DNA of 40,162 nt from Bhargavaea cecembensis DSE10 (GTDB lineage Bacteria; Bacillota; Bacilli; Bacillales_A; Planococcaceae), in NCBI RefSeq assembly GCF_000348905.1, contig NZ_AOFT01000022.1, positions 1-40,162 on the forward strand, given 5' to 3'. The position numbers were made by a program, and so were the translations under genes. A model generated the notes under the pieces. That model saw only the letters and a program-made list of their open reading frames with translations. It was not told the DNA's origin and did no database searches. Below are positions 32,316-40,111 of this stretch, piece after piece (position 1 is the stretch's first letter; the number at the start of each line of letters is the position of its first letter).

Positions 32316-34016
32316 ATGGTGACCACATTCAAAGACTACGAATATAAGCGGCCGGATATGGAAGCGCTCAAGGCGGAGTGGAACAAACATCTCGCCAATT
32401 TCCGGAAAGCCGGTACTGCCGATGCCCAGGACCAGGAAATACAAGAACTGAACCGGCTGGCAAACGACTTTTCCACTGCCTCCAATCTGGTGTACATCCG
32501 CTCCTCCATCGACACCAATGATGCCTACTATGAGAAGCAGCGTGACTTTTTCAATGACATCGGACCTGAGTTTGACGAACTGAACACCGCCTTCTACAAG
32601 GAGCTGGTTGCTAGCCCGTTCCGGGAAGAGCTTGAAAAGCGCTGGGGCACACAACTGTTCACGATCGCTGACCAGAAAATCCGCTCTTTCTCGGCAGAAG
32701 CGATTCCGCTGCTCCAGAAGGAAAACAAGCTGGCCTCCGAATACGCCAAACTGATCGCTTCTGCACAGATTGAGTTCGACGGAAGAACTCTCACACTTGC
32801 CCAGCTCGGCCCCTATACCCAATCGACAGACCGGGCAATACGAAAAGCGGCCAATGAAGCACGATTCGGTTTTTTTGCCGAGCACCAAAAAGAGTTTGAC
32901 GGGTTTTACCGGCAACTGGTCGAGGTCCGTCATCAGATTGCACAGACCCTCGGCTACAAAGACTTTGTCGAAGTCGGTTACCTGAGAATGAACCGGATCG
33001 GCTACGACCGGGAGATGGTGAAGAATTTCCGCGAACAGGTCAAGCGGCATATCGTGCCTCTTGCCACCCGCCTGTACGAGCGGCAGGCGGCACGGATCGG
33101 AGCGGACCGCCTAACCTTCCATGATGAAGGACTCAACTTTGTCACCGGCAATGCAGTACCAAAGGGAGATCCGGACTGGATCATCGAAAACGGAAAAAAG
33201 ATGTACGATGAACTTTCTCCGGAGACTTCAGAGTTTTTCAGGTTCATGATGGAGCGGGACCTCATGGATCTGATCGCCAAGAAAGGAAAAGAAGGCGGGG
33301 GCTACTGCACATACATTGATAACTATGCTTCCCCGTTCATCTTTTCAAACTTCAACGGCACATCCGATGACATCGATGTCCTGACGCATGAGGCAGGCCA
33401 TGCATTCCAGGTCTACTCCAGCCGGGAGATCGGGGTGCCCGAATATATTTGGCCGACCAGTGAAGCGGCCGAGATCCATTCGATGAGCATGGAGTTCTTC
33501 ACCTGGCCATGGATGGAACAATTCTTCAAGGAAGACACCGAGAAATATAAATTCAGCCATCTCAGTTCGGCATTGCTGTTCCTGCCGTATGGAGTGGCTG
33601 TCGATGAATTCCAGCATATCATCTATGAAAACCCGGGAATGACGCCTGAGGAGAGAAAAGCCGCCTGGAGGAAACTCGAGACCGACTATCTTCCCCATCG
33701 AGATTATGAAGGCCTCGAATACCTTGAAGAGGGCGGATTCTGGCAGCGCCAGGCCCACATCTATGAAGTGCCGTTCTACTACATCGATTACTGCCTTGCC
33801 CAGATCTGTGCGCTGCAATTCTGGAAGCGGTCCCGGGAAGAACGTGACGCGGCATGGGCCGATTATCTGAACCTTTGCCGGCTCGGCGGCTCCCTCCCAT
33901 TCACCGAACTGGTAAAGGAAGCGAACCTCCTATCGCCTTTTGAGGACGGCTGCATCGAATCGGTCATCGGCCCCATCACCGAATGGCTCGATTCAGTGGA
34001 TGACCGAGCTCTGTAA
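32316..34016 (+). CDS. M3 family oligoendopeptidase (PepF-like)
   Basis: Zinc metallopeptidase that degrades oligopeptides in the cytoplasm. The 566-residue protein has the M3 zinc motif HEAGH in DDIDVLTHEAGHAFQVYSS (quoted as DVLTHEAGHAFQ, about 350), with the third ligand Glu in SEAAEIHSMSMEFF. The rest is the all-helical thimet oligopeptidase fold, with GGGYCTYIDNYASPFIFSNFNG as the usual stretch before the zinc site and FYYIDYCLAQICALQFW near the end. GAGAGG is seven bases from the ATG. It is a single-gene unit ended by a shared terminator. Confidence 0.93.
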   Translation: MVTTFKDYEYKRPDMEALKAEWNKHLANFRKAGTADAQDQEIQELNRLANDFSTASNLVYIRSSIDTNDAYYEKQRDFFNDIGPEFDELNTAFYKELVASPFREELEKRWGTQLFTIADQKIRSFSAEAIPLLQKENKLASEYAKLIASAQIEFDGRTLTLAQLGPYTQSTDRAIRKAANEARFGFFAEHQKEFDGFYRQLVEVRHQIAQTLGYKDFVEVGYLRMNRIGYDREMVKNFREQVKRHIVPLATRLYERQAARIGADRLTFHDEGLNFVTGNAVPKGDPDWIIENGKKMYDELSPETSEFFRFMMERDLMDLIAKKGKEGGGYCTYIDNYASPFIFSNFNGTSDDIDVLTHEAGHAFQVYSSREIGVPEYIWPTSEAAEIHSMSMEFFTWPWMEQFFKEDTEKYKFSHLSSALLFLPYGVAVDEFQHIIYENPGMTPEERKAAWRKLETDYLPHRDYEGLEYLEEGGFWQRQAHIYEVPFYYIDYCLAQICALQFWKRSREERDAAWADYLNLCRLGGSLPFTELVKEANLLSPFEDGCIESVIGPITEWLDSVDDRAL

Positions 34017-34085
34017 TCCTTTCACTATATCGGTACGAACCCAAGGACAATCCTGCATGTAAAGGCAAAGCTAACCAACAAAAAT

Positions 34086-34117
34086 GGGACGGCCGGTCAT
34101 TTTGACCGGTCCGTCCC
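34086..34117. terminator. Two-way terminator after the M3 peptidase gene
   Basis: GGGACGGCCGGTCA, loop TTT, TGACCGG then a bulged T and CCGTCCC: a 14-bp stem flanked by A and T runs, between the convergent peptidase and membrane protein genes. Confidence 0.9.
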
Positions 34118-34126
34118 GTTTTCGGT

Positions 34127-34567
34127 TTACCAGAAATCCGGCTTGACGACCATGAAGTACAACATGAGCATCAGCAGCAGAATATACGACCAAAGATTTC
34201 TGTTCAGGACCGACAAAAGCCGCTGCCGGCCGGCCCCGTCTATCTTGATCTCCCGGATGACAGGCTTGAATGCCCGTGCAAGAAAAACGATGGAGGCGAA
34301 CATGACCAGAATCGTCATGGCCACCCATGAATCCGTCCATCTGTATCCGGATAAAACAATCAGAAGGACGCCCGATAGGACAAGAAGATGGCCGGCGTGC
34401 TTGACGATCCGGACCGCCGATTGGAAAACCGACAATTGGACATCCAGGGCGTCCTGACCGGCTGACCTCATCCGTCCGATCAGTGGGACAAGGACAAAGA
34501 ACGGCCCGATAGAAAGAGCTGCGCTGAATACATGCACATACAAAATCAATTGATAGTAGACGCTCAT
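34127..34567 (-). CDS. Four-helix integral membrane protein, CopD/DUF2269-like
   Basis: The 146-residue protein has four membrane segments (about 5-28, 58-76, 81-99 and 121-141). A histidine lies in the first helix (YVHVFSAALSIGP) and another before the second (VKHAGHLLVLSGVLL), a layout seen in DUF2269/CopD-like proteins with a possible haem or copper role; this resemblance is loose. Function is unknown. Its ATG (34567) overlaps the stop of a 30-codon ORF as ATGA. The AAAGGGG just upstream is too near to serve well, so coupling to that ORF is plausible. Confidence 0.72.
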   Translation of the reverse strand: MSVYYQLILYVHVFSAALSIGPFFVLVPLIGRMRSAGQDALDVQLSVFQSAVRIVKHAGHLLVLSGVLLIVLSGYRWTDSWVAMTILVMFASIVFLARAFKPVIREIKIDGAGRQRLLSVLNRNLWSYILLLMLMLYFMVVKPDFW

Positions 34568-34656
34568 TCCCCTTTACCGCCCGCAGTGCCCGTACACAAT
34601 GCGGACTGCCCCTCCCCTGCACTCATGATGCAGGAATACAGCTTTCTTTTTCCCAT
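34564..34656 (-). CDS. Possible 30-residue leader peptide ORF overlapping the membrane protein gene
   Basis: Not recognised. ATG at 34656 is preceded by GGGAGAG with eight bases of spacing, a better ribosome site than that of the next gene, and its stop overlaps that gene's ATG. The peptide starts MGKRKLYSCIM and ends GTAGGKGE; it is polar, with two cysteines, and has no signal or membrane segment. It could be a translated leader that couples expression of the membrane protein, or a chance frame. No separate function is visible. Confidence 0.35.
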   Translation of the reverse strand: MGKRKLYSCIMSAGEGQSALCTGTAGGKGE

Positions 34657-34674
34657 GTTGCTCTCTCCCGGGTG

Positions 34675-35946
34675 TCAGATAAAGAAACCGGCTTTTTTCG
34701 CTTCAAACTCAAGTTCTTCCCGGAACTTGGGATGGGCGATGGAGATCAGCCGGCGCGCCCTTTCGGAAAACGGCTGGCCGTACAGGTCTGCAATTCCGTA
34801 CTCGGTGACGATGGAACCGACCGAGTTTTTGGACGTCGTCACGACCGAGCCGGGCGCGAGGGCCACCTTGATCCGCGACAGCGTATCATTTTTTGCAGTG
34901 GAGTGCAGGCAGATGAATCCCTTGCCGTACTTTGAGAATCGGACGCCGTTTGCAAAGTCCGCCTGGCCGCCGCTCAGTGAATAGTACTTGCCCGCGACCG
35001 TTTCGGAAGCCGCCTGGCCATACAGGTCGATTTCAGTTGAGGCGTTGATCGAGACCATATGGTCCTCCAGCGCAATTTTCGCCGGATTGTTCACGATATG
35101 GACCGGCTGAAATTCCACACCGGGATTGTCGTGGAGGAAATCGTACAGTTTCTGATCACCGAGTGCGAATGTACAAACGATCTTTCCCCGGTTGGTTGCT
35201 TTCCTCGTGCCATCCACTGCTCCGGAATTGTATAGGTCAACGACACTGCTCGTCAGCATCTCCGTATGGATTCCAAGGTGGCGGTGATCTTTGAGCATCG
35301 ACAGGACGGCATTCGGGATGGCGCCGATTCCGACCTGGATGGTATCCCCGTCTTCGATCCGCTCCACGACTTTTTCGGCGATGGCAATATCTTTCTCGGT
35401 CACCGGCGGGGCTTCAGCGTGATAGAGAGGCTCATCGTGGCGGATATAGCCTTTGATCTGGCTGATGTGAATCTGGTTCTGTCCGAATGTCCTCGGCATG
35501 TTTTCGTTCACTTCGAGCACAAACGGGACGTTCCCGATAAATTCCGCGACATAGTCTGCATTGGTTCCGAGTGAAAAATATCCGTGTTCATCCATCGGAG
35601 AGGCCTTGGCCATGACCAGTGATAGTTTGGTGGTCCGCCTCAGCAGATACGGAACATCGGAAAAGTTGTTCGGAACGAGTTCGATGGTGCCGTTATGGTA
35701 AGCCTTCCGGGTCGCACCGCTGAGAAAATAAGACACATGGTTCAGCTTTCCGTCAAATTCGCCTTTAATATAGCGGCGTTCACGAAGCACATGCATCTGA
35801 TGGATCCTGACGCCTTCGAAATGATCCGCATGCGCTTCCAGAATATCCAGAAGGCGGAACGGTTCCCCGTTGGCAATCGGAACGACCAGGTCATCTCCCG
35901 GCCGGATCAGAGACAGGAACTCCTGCTCTGTCATTTCCTTTGTCAT
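34675..35946 (-). CDS. Acetyl-CoA hydrolase/transferase family protein
   Basis: CoA-transferase family I-like enzyme of the acetyl-CoA hydrolase/4-hydroxybutyrate CoA-transferase group. The 423-residue protein shows QVGIGAIPNAVLSML (about 205-219), the catalytic-glutamate loop LGIHTEMLTSSVVDLY, NRGKIVCTFALGD, SINASTEIDLYGQAASE, SGGQADFANG and SIVTEYGIADLYGQPFSERA, in the family order. It probably moves CoA between acetate and another short acid, but hydrolysis or other acids are possible. AGGAG stands 12 bases before ATG 35946; an in-frame ATG four codons later is an alternative. It lies with a threonine dehydratase family gene, which could feed 2-oxobutyrate-derived acyl-CoA; that link is speculative. 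Confidence 0.88.
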   Translation of the reverse strand: MTKEMTEQEFLSLIRPGDDLVVPIANGEPFRLLDILEAHADHFEGVRIHQMHVLRERRYIKGEFDGKLNHVSYFLSGATRKAYHNGTIELVPNNFSDVPYLLRRTTKLSLVMAKASPMDEHGYFSLGTNADYVAEFIGNVPFVLEVNENMPRTFGQNQIHISQIKGYIRHDEPLYHAEAPPVTEKDIAIAEKVVERIEDGDTIQVGIGAIPNAVLSMLKDHRHLGIHTEMLTSSVVDLYNSGAVDGTRKATNRGKIVCTFALGDQKLYDFLHDNPGVEFQPVHIVNNPAKIALEDHMVSINASTEIDLYGQAASETVAGKYYSLSGGQADFANGVRFSKYGKGFICLHSTAKNDTLSRIKVALAPGSVVTTSKNSVGSIVTEYGIADLYGQPFSERARRLISIAHPKFREELEFEAKKAGFFI

Positions 35947-36071
35947 CGATTTGTGCCACTCCTATCCATGCTGCTGTTTTATCTATAACATCGTACCACG
36001 GCAAGGGTGTTTCTATAAATGGAGACAGACTGTTGTCATGGAACTTCGATGAACGACTCCAAGGTTGCCCG

Positions 36072-37022
36072 TCAGATTTTCAGCATTTCCGCAAATCCTC
36101 CTGCTGAAACATTTCCGCCCGACAGCACGGCTGCAACTTTCTTTCCGCTGATACCCGCCCTGCCGGAAAGCAGCGCAGCAACCGATACCGCACCCGACGG
36201 CTCCACCACCTGTTTGGCATACTGGAACAGGAACCTGCAGGCTTCGCTGATGTCCTCTTCCGAAACCGTGACAAGTCGGTCCAGATGATTTTGCAGGATC
36301 GGAAAAGTCATTTCACCGGGAATCGATGTCCTCAGTCCGTCTGCAATTGTCTGGGTCGGCCCGATGGCGATCCGCCTGCCGGCTTCAAGAGACTTTTTTG
36401 TATCGTCGGCTGTCTCAGGTTCGGCACCGATCACGAGAATGTCCGGTTTCAGCTGTTTGACGGCACAGACAATGCCGGCTGCAAGCCCCCCTCCTCCGAC
36501 AGGGACGACGACCGCCTCACAATCGGGAACCTGCGATAAAATTTCCATGCCTGCAGTCCCCTGTCCGGCAATGATGTCCGGGTCGTCATATGGAGGAATA
36601 AACACGCCCCCTGTCTCCTCTGCGATCCTAAGTGCTTCCGGTATCCGCTCCGCTGAAGTGAGCCCGCATCTGATCACGCGGCCGCCATATGCCTCGATTG
36701 CCGCCACTTTCGCGGGGGAAGCATCTTCCGGCACGACGATCGTCGACTGCACCCCCGACTTTCCGGCGATATAGGCAACCGCCTGCCCATGGTTGCCTGA
36801 AGACGCAGCGACCACGTGTCGTGCACCTCCGCGCACCGCTTTCAGAATCTTGTTTGAAGCTCCGCGGATCTTAAATGATCCGGTCTTCTGCAGATGTTCC
36901 CCCTTCAGGAACACCTCGTTTCCTGTTTGCGCATTTAGCATCGATGAAGTCAGCACCGGTGTCCTGTGGACCACATCACTGATTTCCTCCGCAGCTTCCC
37001 GGATTTTGTCCAGCCCGATCAT
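36072..37022 (-). CDS. Threonine/serine dehydratase family PLP enzyme
   Basis: Fold-type II pyridoxal-phosphate enzyme, 316 residues, with the lysine motif KTGSFKIRGASNK (about 46-58), SSGNHGQAVAYIAGK, the phosphate cup VVPVGGGGLAAGI and the C-terminal SGGNVSAG. It lacks the ACT regulatory domain of biosynthetic IlvA, so it resembles catabolic threonine dehydratase (TdcB) or serine racemase; the sequence cannot separate these. I use ATG 37022 because the GGGGGG ribosome-like run would abut the ATG at 37028. It is divergent from des, with TATAAA upstream. The 125 bases down to the CoA-transferase gene hold no clear terminator. Confidence 0.87.
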   Translation of the reverse strand: MIGLDKIREAAEEISDVVHRTPVLTSSMLNAQTGNEVFLKGEHLQKTGSFKIRGASNKILKAVRGGARHVVAASSGNHGQAVAYIAGKSGVQSTIVVPEDASPAKVAAIEAYGGRVIRCGLTSAERIPEALRIAEETGGVFIPPYDDPDIIAGQGTAGMEILSQVPDCEAVVVPVGGGGLAAGIVCAVKQLKPDILVIGAEPETADDTKKSLEAGRRIAIGPTQTIADGLRTSIPGEMTFPILQNHLDRLVTVSEEDISEACRFLFQYAKQVVEPSGAVSVAALLSGRAGISGKKVAAVLSGGNVSAGGFAEMLKI

Positions 37023-37083
37023 TTTCATCCCCCCGTTTTCTTCCTATTTATAGTTTACTTTCCCTGAACATGCCGGGGCAACC

Positions 37084-37097
37084 ATGACACTTGTCAT
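37084..37097. promoter_or_regulatory. Candidate DesR binding site ahead of des
   Basis: Perfect palindrome ATGACA-CT-TGTCAT, about 70-80 bases upstream of the likely des start (weak TTCAAA and TAGTAT near 37129 and 37154). The position fits an upstream site for an activating response regulator, and des-desKR genes follow. It lies between the divergent dehydratase and desaturase genes. Confidence 0.6.
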
Positions 37098-37183
37098 ACG
37101 CAACTGTTTACACCTGTGCCTGTTTTCAAAATCCACTACTGGGTACGATAGTATCAACATCACTACCATCCGGGAGGAAAATC

Positions 37184-38245
37184 ATGAGCAGAGAAAAAAC
37201 GATCCAGCTCCGAAAAAGCGTGAAGCCTTTTGAAACAACCGACAAAAAGGCAAGCGTGATTCAGATCCTGAACACCATTCCGCCATTCTTCATCCTGTGG
37301 GCACTGGCCTACATGAGCCTGTCGGTCTCCGTCTGGCTCACGGTCGGACTGTCTGTCATCGCAGCCGGGTTCCTCGTCAGGACATTCATCATCTTCCACG
37401 ACTGCACCCACGGTTCGTTCTTCAAGAACAAAAAGGCCAATGACACACTCGGGACCATCACAGGTATCATGACCCTCTTCCCTTATGAAAAATGGAAGCG
37501 GGAGCACTCGATCCACCATGCGACAAGCGGCAATCTGGACAAGCGCGGAACGGGTGACATCTGGGTCATGACCGTTGAAGAGTACCGTGCAGCCACTCCG
37601 CTCCAGCGGCTCGGCTACCGCCTCTACCGAAATCCGATCGTCATGTTCGGACTGGGTCCGCTTTATCTGTTTCTTGTCTCCGGCCGTTTCAACCGCAAGG
37701 ATGCGAAACCGAAAGAACGCCGGAACACCTGGTTCATCAATATTGCAGTCGTGGTGATCTACACTGTAACCGCCCTTCTTGTCGGCTGGCAGGCATTCCT
37801 CCTGATCCAGGGCATCATCATGTTTGTGGGCGGCATGCTCGGGATCTGGCTGTTCTATGTCCAGCACCAGTTCGAAGATTCCTACTTCGAGGATGAGTCC
37901 GAATGGGATTATGTAAAGGCTGCCGTTGACGGAAGCTCCTACTACAAGCTCCCGCTCGTGCTCCAATGGGTGACCGGTAATATCGGTTACCATCATGTCC
38001 ACCACCTGGCACCGCGCGTACCGAACTACAAGCTGGAAGAAGCCCATGAGTCTGTCGAGCCATTGCAGAAAGCGACGACCATCACTCTCAAAACCAGCCT
38101 GGAGTCCCTCCGATTCAAGCTGTTTGATGAAGCGAACAAGCGATTCATCACGTTCCGTGAACTGAAGACCTCCGCGCCGGCACGCACACGCGCCGCACTG
38201 GGCGAAGCCATGAGCCGGCCAAAGCCTGATGCGAGGAAATCCTGA
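37184..38245 (+). CDS. des: Membrane phospholipid fatty-acid desaturase
   Basis: Di-iron acyl-lipid desaturase that puts double bonds in membrane phospholipid chains on cold shock. The 353-residue protein, the B. subtilis Des length, has the three histidine boxes FHDCTHGSF (about 70), REHSIHHATSGNLD (about 107) and GYHHVHHLAPRVPNY (about 270), with hydrophobic helix pairs at about 24-65 and 160-225. GGGAGG stands ahead of ATG 37184; the longer open frame upstream contains the operator and promoter and is not coding. A hairpin follows the stop. Position of the double bond (Delta5 in B. subtilis) is inferred by orthology. Confidence 0.94.
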   Translation: MSREKTIQLRKSVKPFETTDKKASVIQILNTIPPFFILWALAYMSLSVSVWLTVGLSVIAAGFLVRTFIIFHDCTHGSFFKNKKANDTLGTITGIMTLFPYEKWKREHSIHHATSGNLDKRGTGDIWVMTVEEYRAATPLQRLGYRLYRNPIVMFGLGPLYLFLVSGRFNRKDAKPKERRNTWFINIAVVVIYTVTALLVGWQAFLLIQGIIMFVGGMLGIWLFYVQHQFEDSYFEDESEWDYVKAAVDGSSYYKLPLVLQWVTGNIGYHHVHHLAPRVPNYKLEEAHESVEPLQKATTITLKTSLESLRFKLFDEANKRFITFRELKTSAPARTRAALGEAMSRPKPDARKS

Positions 38246-38250
38246 TGAAC

Positions 38251-38277
38251 AGCCGCCCGGATCAATCCGGTGCGGCT
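38251..38277 (+). other. Stem-loop between des and desK
   Basis: AGCCGCCCGGAT-CA-ATCCGG-T-GCGGCT: a 12-bp stem with one bulge beginning six bases after the des stop. It is not followed by a T run, so it is more likely a pausing, processing or mRNA-stabilising element than a full terminator. Confidence 0.65.
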
Positions 38278-38295
38278 GTCCGCATTTCCGGAGTC

Positions 38296-38304
38296 TGGTA
38301 TAAT
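38296..38304 (+). promoter_or_regulatory. Internal desKR promoter, extended -10
   Basis: TGGTATAAT is an extended, perfect -10; -35 is poor (TGTCCG at 17 bases). It would start desKR transcripts at about 38311, separate from the cold-induced des promoter. Confidence 0.6.
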
Positions 38305-38337
38305 GCAGAAAACAGACTGATGGGACTGAAGGCATCC

Positions 38338-39477
38338 GTGCAGAAATGGTATCAATTGTATCCCAAAAACCGCTGGTTCAATATTTACGCATGGGTTTTC
38401 TTTTTGATTATGCCCTTCTTCTTCATCTTCAGGACCATGTCAGCAAGAGAGATCGGCATCGGAATCATTCTGTTCGCGCTCTTCCTGGTGGCCTACAAAT
38501 TTTCTTTCACCCAGAACACAGGAGTCCGCTACACCTGTCTGACCTTCGAAATCCTGATCAGCTTCACGCTGACCGTGGCATTCGGCTACATCTACTTTTT
38601 CCTGTTCCTGGCCCTGTTTATCGGGGAAATCAGGAGACGGACACCGTTTTTCCTGTTTTACTCGTTTAATATTGCGGCATCCGTCGCCGCGCTTGTCCTG
38701 GTCATCTTCACCGAACCGGAAATCTTCAGGACACAATATTCGTTCCTGATCATGTCGGTGATCGGCGTCATCCTGATCCCTTTTCATAAATACAGCCGGC
38801 ACCGCCAGGAAGTTCTTGAAGAGAAACTTGAAGATGCCAACCGCCTGATCGGCGAACTTCTTGTCCACGAGGAGCGCCAGCGCATCGCAAGAGATCTTCA
38901 TGACACGCTCGGGCAGAAGCTTTCGCTGATCGGGATGAAAAGTGATCTTGCCTCAAAGCTTGCCGGGAGGGACGCAGAACGTGCCGAAAAGGAAATGCTC
39001 GATGTCCGGCAGACCGCCAGGACCGCACTGAAGGAAGTGCGCGACCTGGTATCCGGCATGCGGGGCACCACACTCGAAATCGAAATGGCCAGAGCCGTGC
39101 AAATCCTCGGCGCTGCGGAAATCGACGCCACCATCAACAATGACCCAAATGAGTTCAAGCCCGGGCCGCTGATCGATAATGTTCTCGGAATGTGCCTGAT
39201 GGAGGCGGTCACGAATATTGTCCGTCACAGCGGCGCTTCGTCCTGTACAATCCGGCTTTCAGAGACCAATGCGGGCATTCAATTGGAAGTATGCGATGAC
39301 GGCATCGGAATCAGCGGACGGCCTTCACGGGGAAATGGGCTGAGGGGAATGAGAGAACGACTGGACTTTGTCAACGGAACCCTTCATGTGGAAGGTAACG
39401 GGCCTGCGGGCGGAACACGCCTGCTCATCGAAGTCCCGGATGTGATCCAGGAAGGGAGAAAGGAAGGGATCGGATGA
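38338..39477 (+). CDS. desK: Membrane thermosensor histidine kinase DesK
   Basis: Senses membrane thickness and fluidity and phosphorylates DesR in the cold. The 379-residue protein has about five membrane helices (17-150), a coiled-coil linker (RQEVLEEKLEDANRLIGELL, quoted as EEKLEDANRLIGELL), the HisKA_3 box IARDLHDTLGQKLSLIGMKSDLA, N-box EAVTNIVRHSGA and G-box DDGIGI with GNGLRGMRERL. I start at GTG 38338: TGAAGG lies just upstream and the N terminus then matches B. subtilis DesK in length to TM1, keeping Lys10 of the proposed buoy motif. A start at 38245, overlapping the des stop, would add 31 unmatched residues and cross the internal promoter. Confidence 0.92.
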   Translation: MQKWYQLYPKNRWFNIYAWVFFLIMPFFFIFRTMSAREIGIGIILFALFLVAYKFSFTQNTGVRYTCLTFEILISFTLTVAFGYIYFFLFLALFIGEIRRRTPFFLFYSFNIAASVAALVLVIFTEPEIFRTQYSFLIMSVIGVILIPFHKYSRHRQEVLEEKLEDANRLIGELLVHEERQRIARDLHDTLGQKLSLIGMKSDLASKLAGRDAERAEKEMLDVRQTARTALKEVRDLVSGMRGTTLEIEMARAVQILGAAEIDATINNDPNEFKPGPLIDNVLGMCLMEAVTNIVRHSGASSCTIRLSETNAGIQLEVCDDGIGISGRPSRGNGLRGMRERLDFVNGTLHVEGNGPAGGTRLLIEVPDVIQEGRKEGIG

Positions 39478-40079
39478 TCAGGATTGTGATTGCGGAAGAT
39501 CAGCGTCTCCTTCTTGGCGCGCTTGCTTCCCTTCTTGACCTTGAAGAGGATATGACCGTCGTCGGACAGGCCGCTGACGGCGCGGAGGCAGTCCGGCTCG
39601 TGAGGGCACACAACCCCGATATATGCATCATGGACATTGAAATGCCGGTCATGACCGGTCTGGATGCCGCAGATGAGCTAAAAGACCATCCATGCAAAAT
39701 CATCATCCTGACGACATTCGCCAGGGCCGGTTACTTTGAGCGGGCCCGCCATGCACATGTCGACGGGTACCTCCTGAAGGATAGCCCGAGTGAAGATCTC
39801 GCCGATTCGATCCGATCGATCGTAGGCGGCCGCAAAATCTACGCACCTGAACTGGTCGACATGGCATTCAGCAACCCGAACCCCCTGACCGCGAGGGAAA
39901 CCGAAGTGATGGAACTGATCGCAAAAGGCAAAGAAACCAAGGAGATTGCAGAGGAACTGTTCCTGACTACAGGAACCGTTCGAAATTACATTTCCACCAT
40001 CCTCGACAAACTGAATGTCGGCAATCGGATTGAAGCCGTTGCCCGGTTCCGTGAAAACGGATGGTTCCGGGGAAAATGA
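39474..40079 (+). CDS. desR: NarL-family response regulator DesR
   Basis: Partner of DesK that activates des when phosphorylated. The 201-residue protein has a receiver domain (1-120) with acidic pair AEDQ, phospho-acceptor Asp54 in CIMDIEMPVMTG, switch Thr in LTTFA and Lys in LLKDSPSEDL, and a LuxR-type helix-turn-helix (about 135-195: LTARETEVMELIAKGKETKEIAEEL in part TARETEVMELIAKG, then TTGTVRNYISTILDKLNV). ATG overlaps the desK stop as ATGA and AAAGGAAGGG precedes it. A large hairpin follows the stop. Confidence 0.95.
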   Translation: MIRIVIAEDQRLLLGALASLLDLEEDMTVVGQAADGAEAVRLVRAHNPDICIMDIEMPVMTGLDAADELKDHPCKIIILTTFARAGYFERARHAHVDGYLLKDSPSEDLADSIRSIVGGRKIYAPELVDMAFSNPNPLTARETEVMELIAKGKETKEIAEELFLTTGTVRNYISTILDKLNVGNRIEAVARFRENGWFRGK

Positions 40080-40111
40080 ATGCCCCGTTCGCCCAGACAA
40101 AAATAATAGAC

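Noticed and set aside
31806-33050. Minus-strand open frame of 414 codons across the RsbR-type and M3 peptidase genes
   Set aside because: It crosses a strong terminator and two well-defined plus-strand genes and has no ribosome site or family similarity.
37163-38335. Minus-strand open frame of 390 codons opposite des
   Set aside because: Shadow of the desaturase gene; codon pattern is that of an antisense frame.
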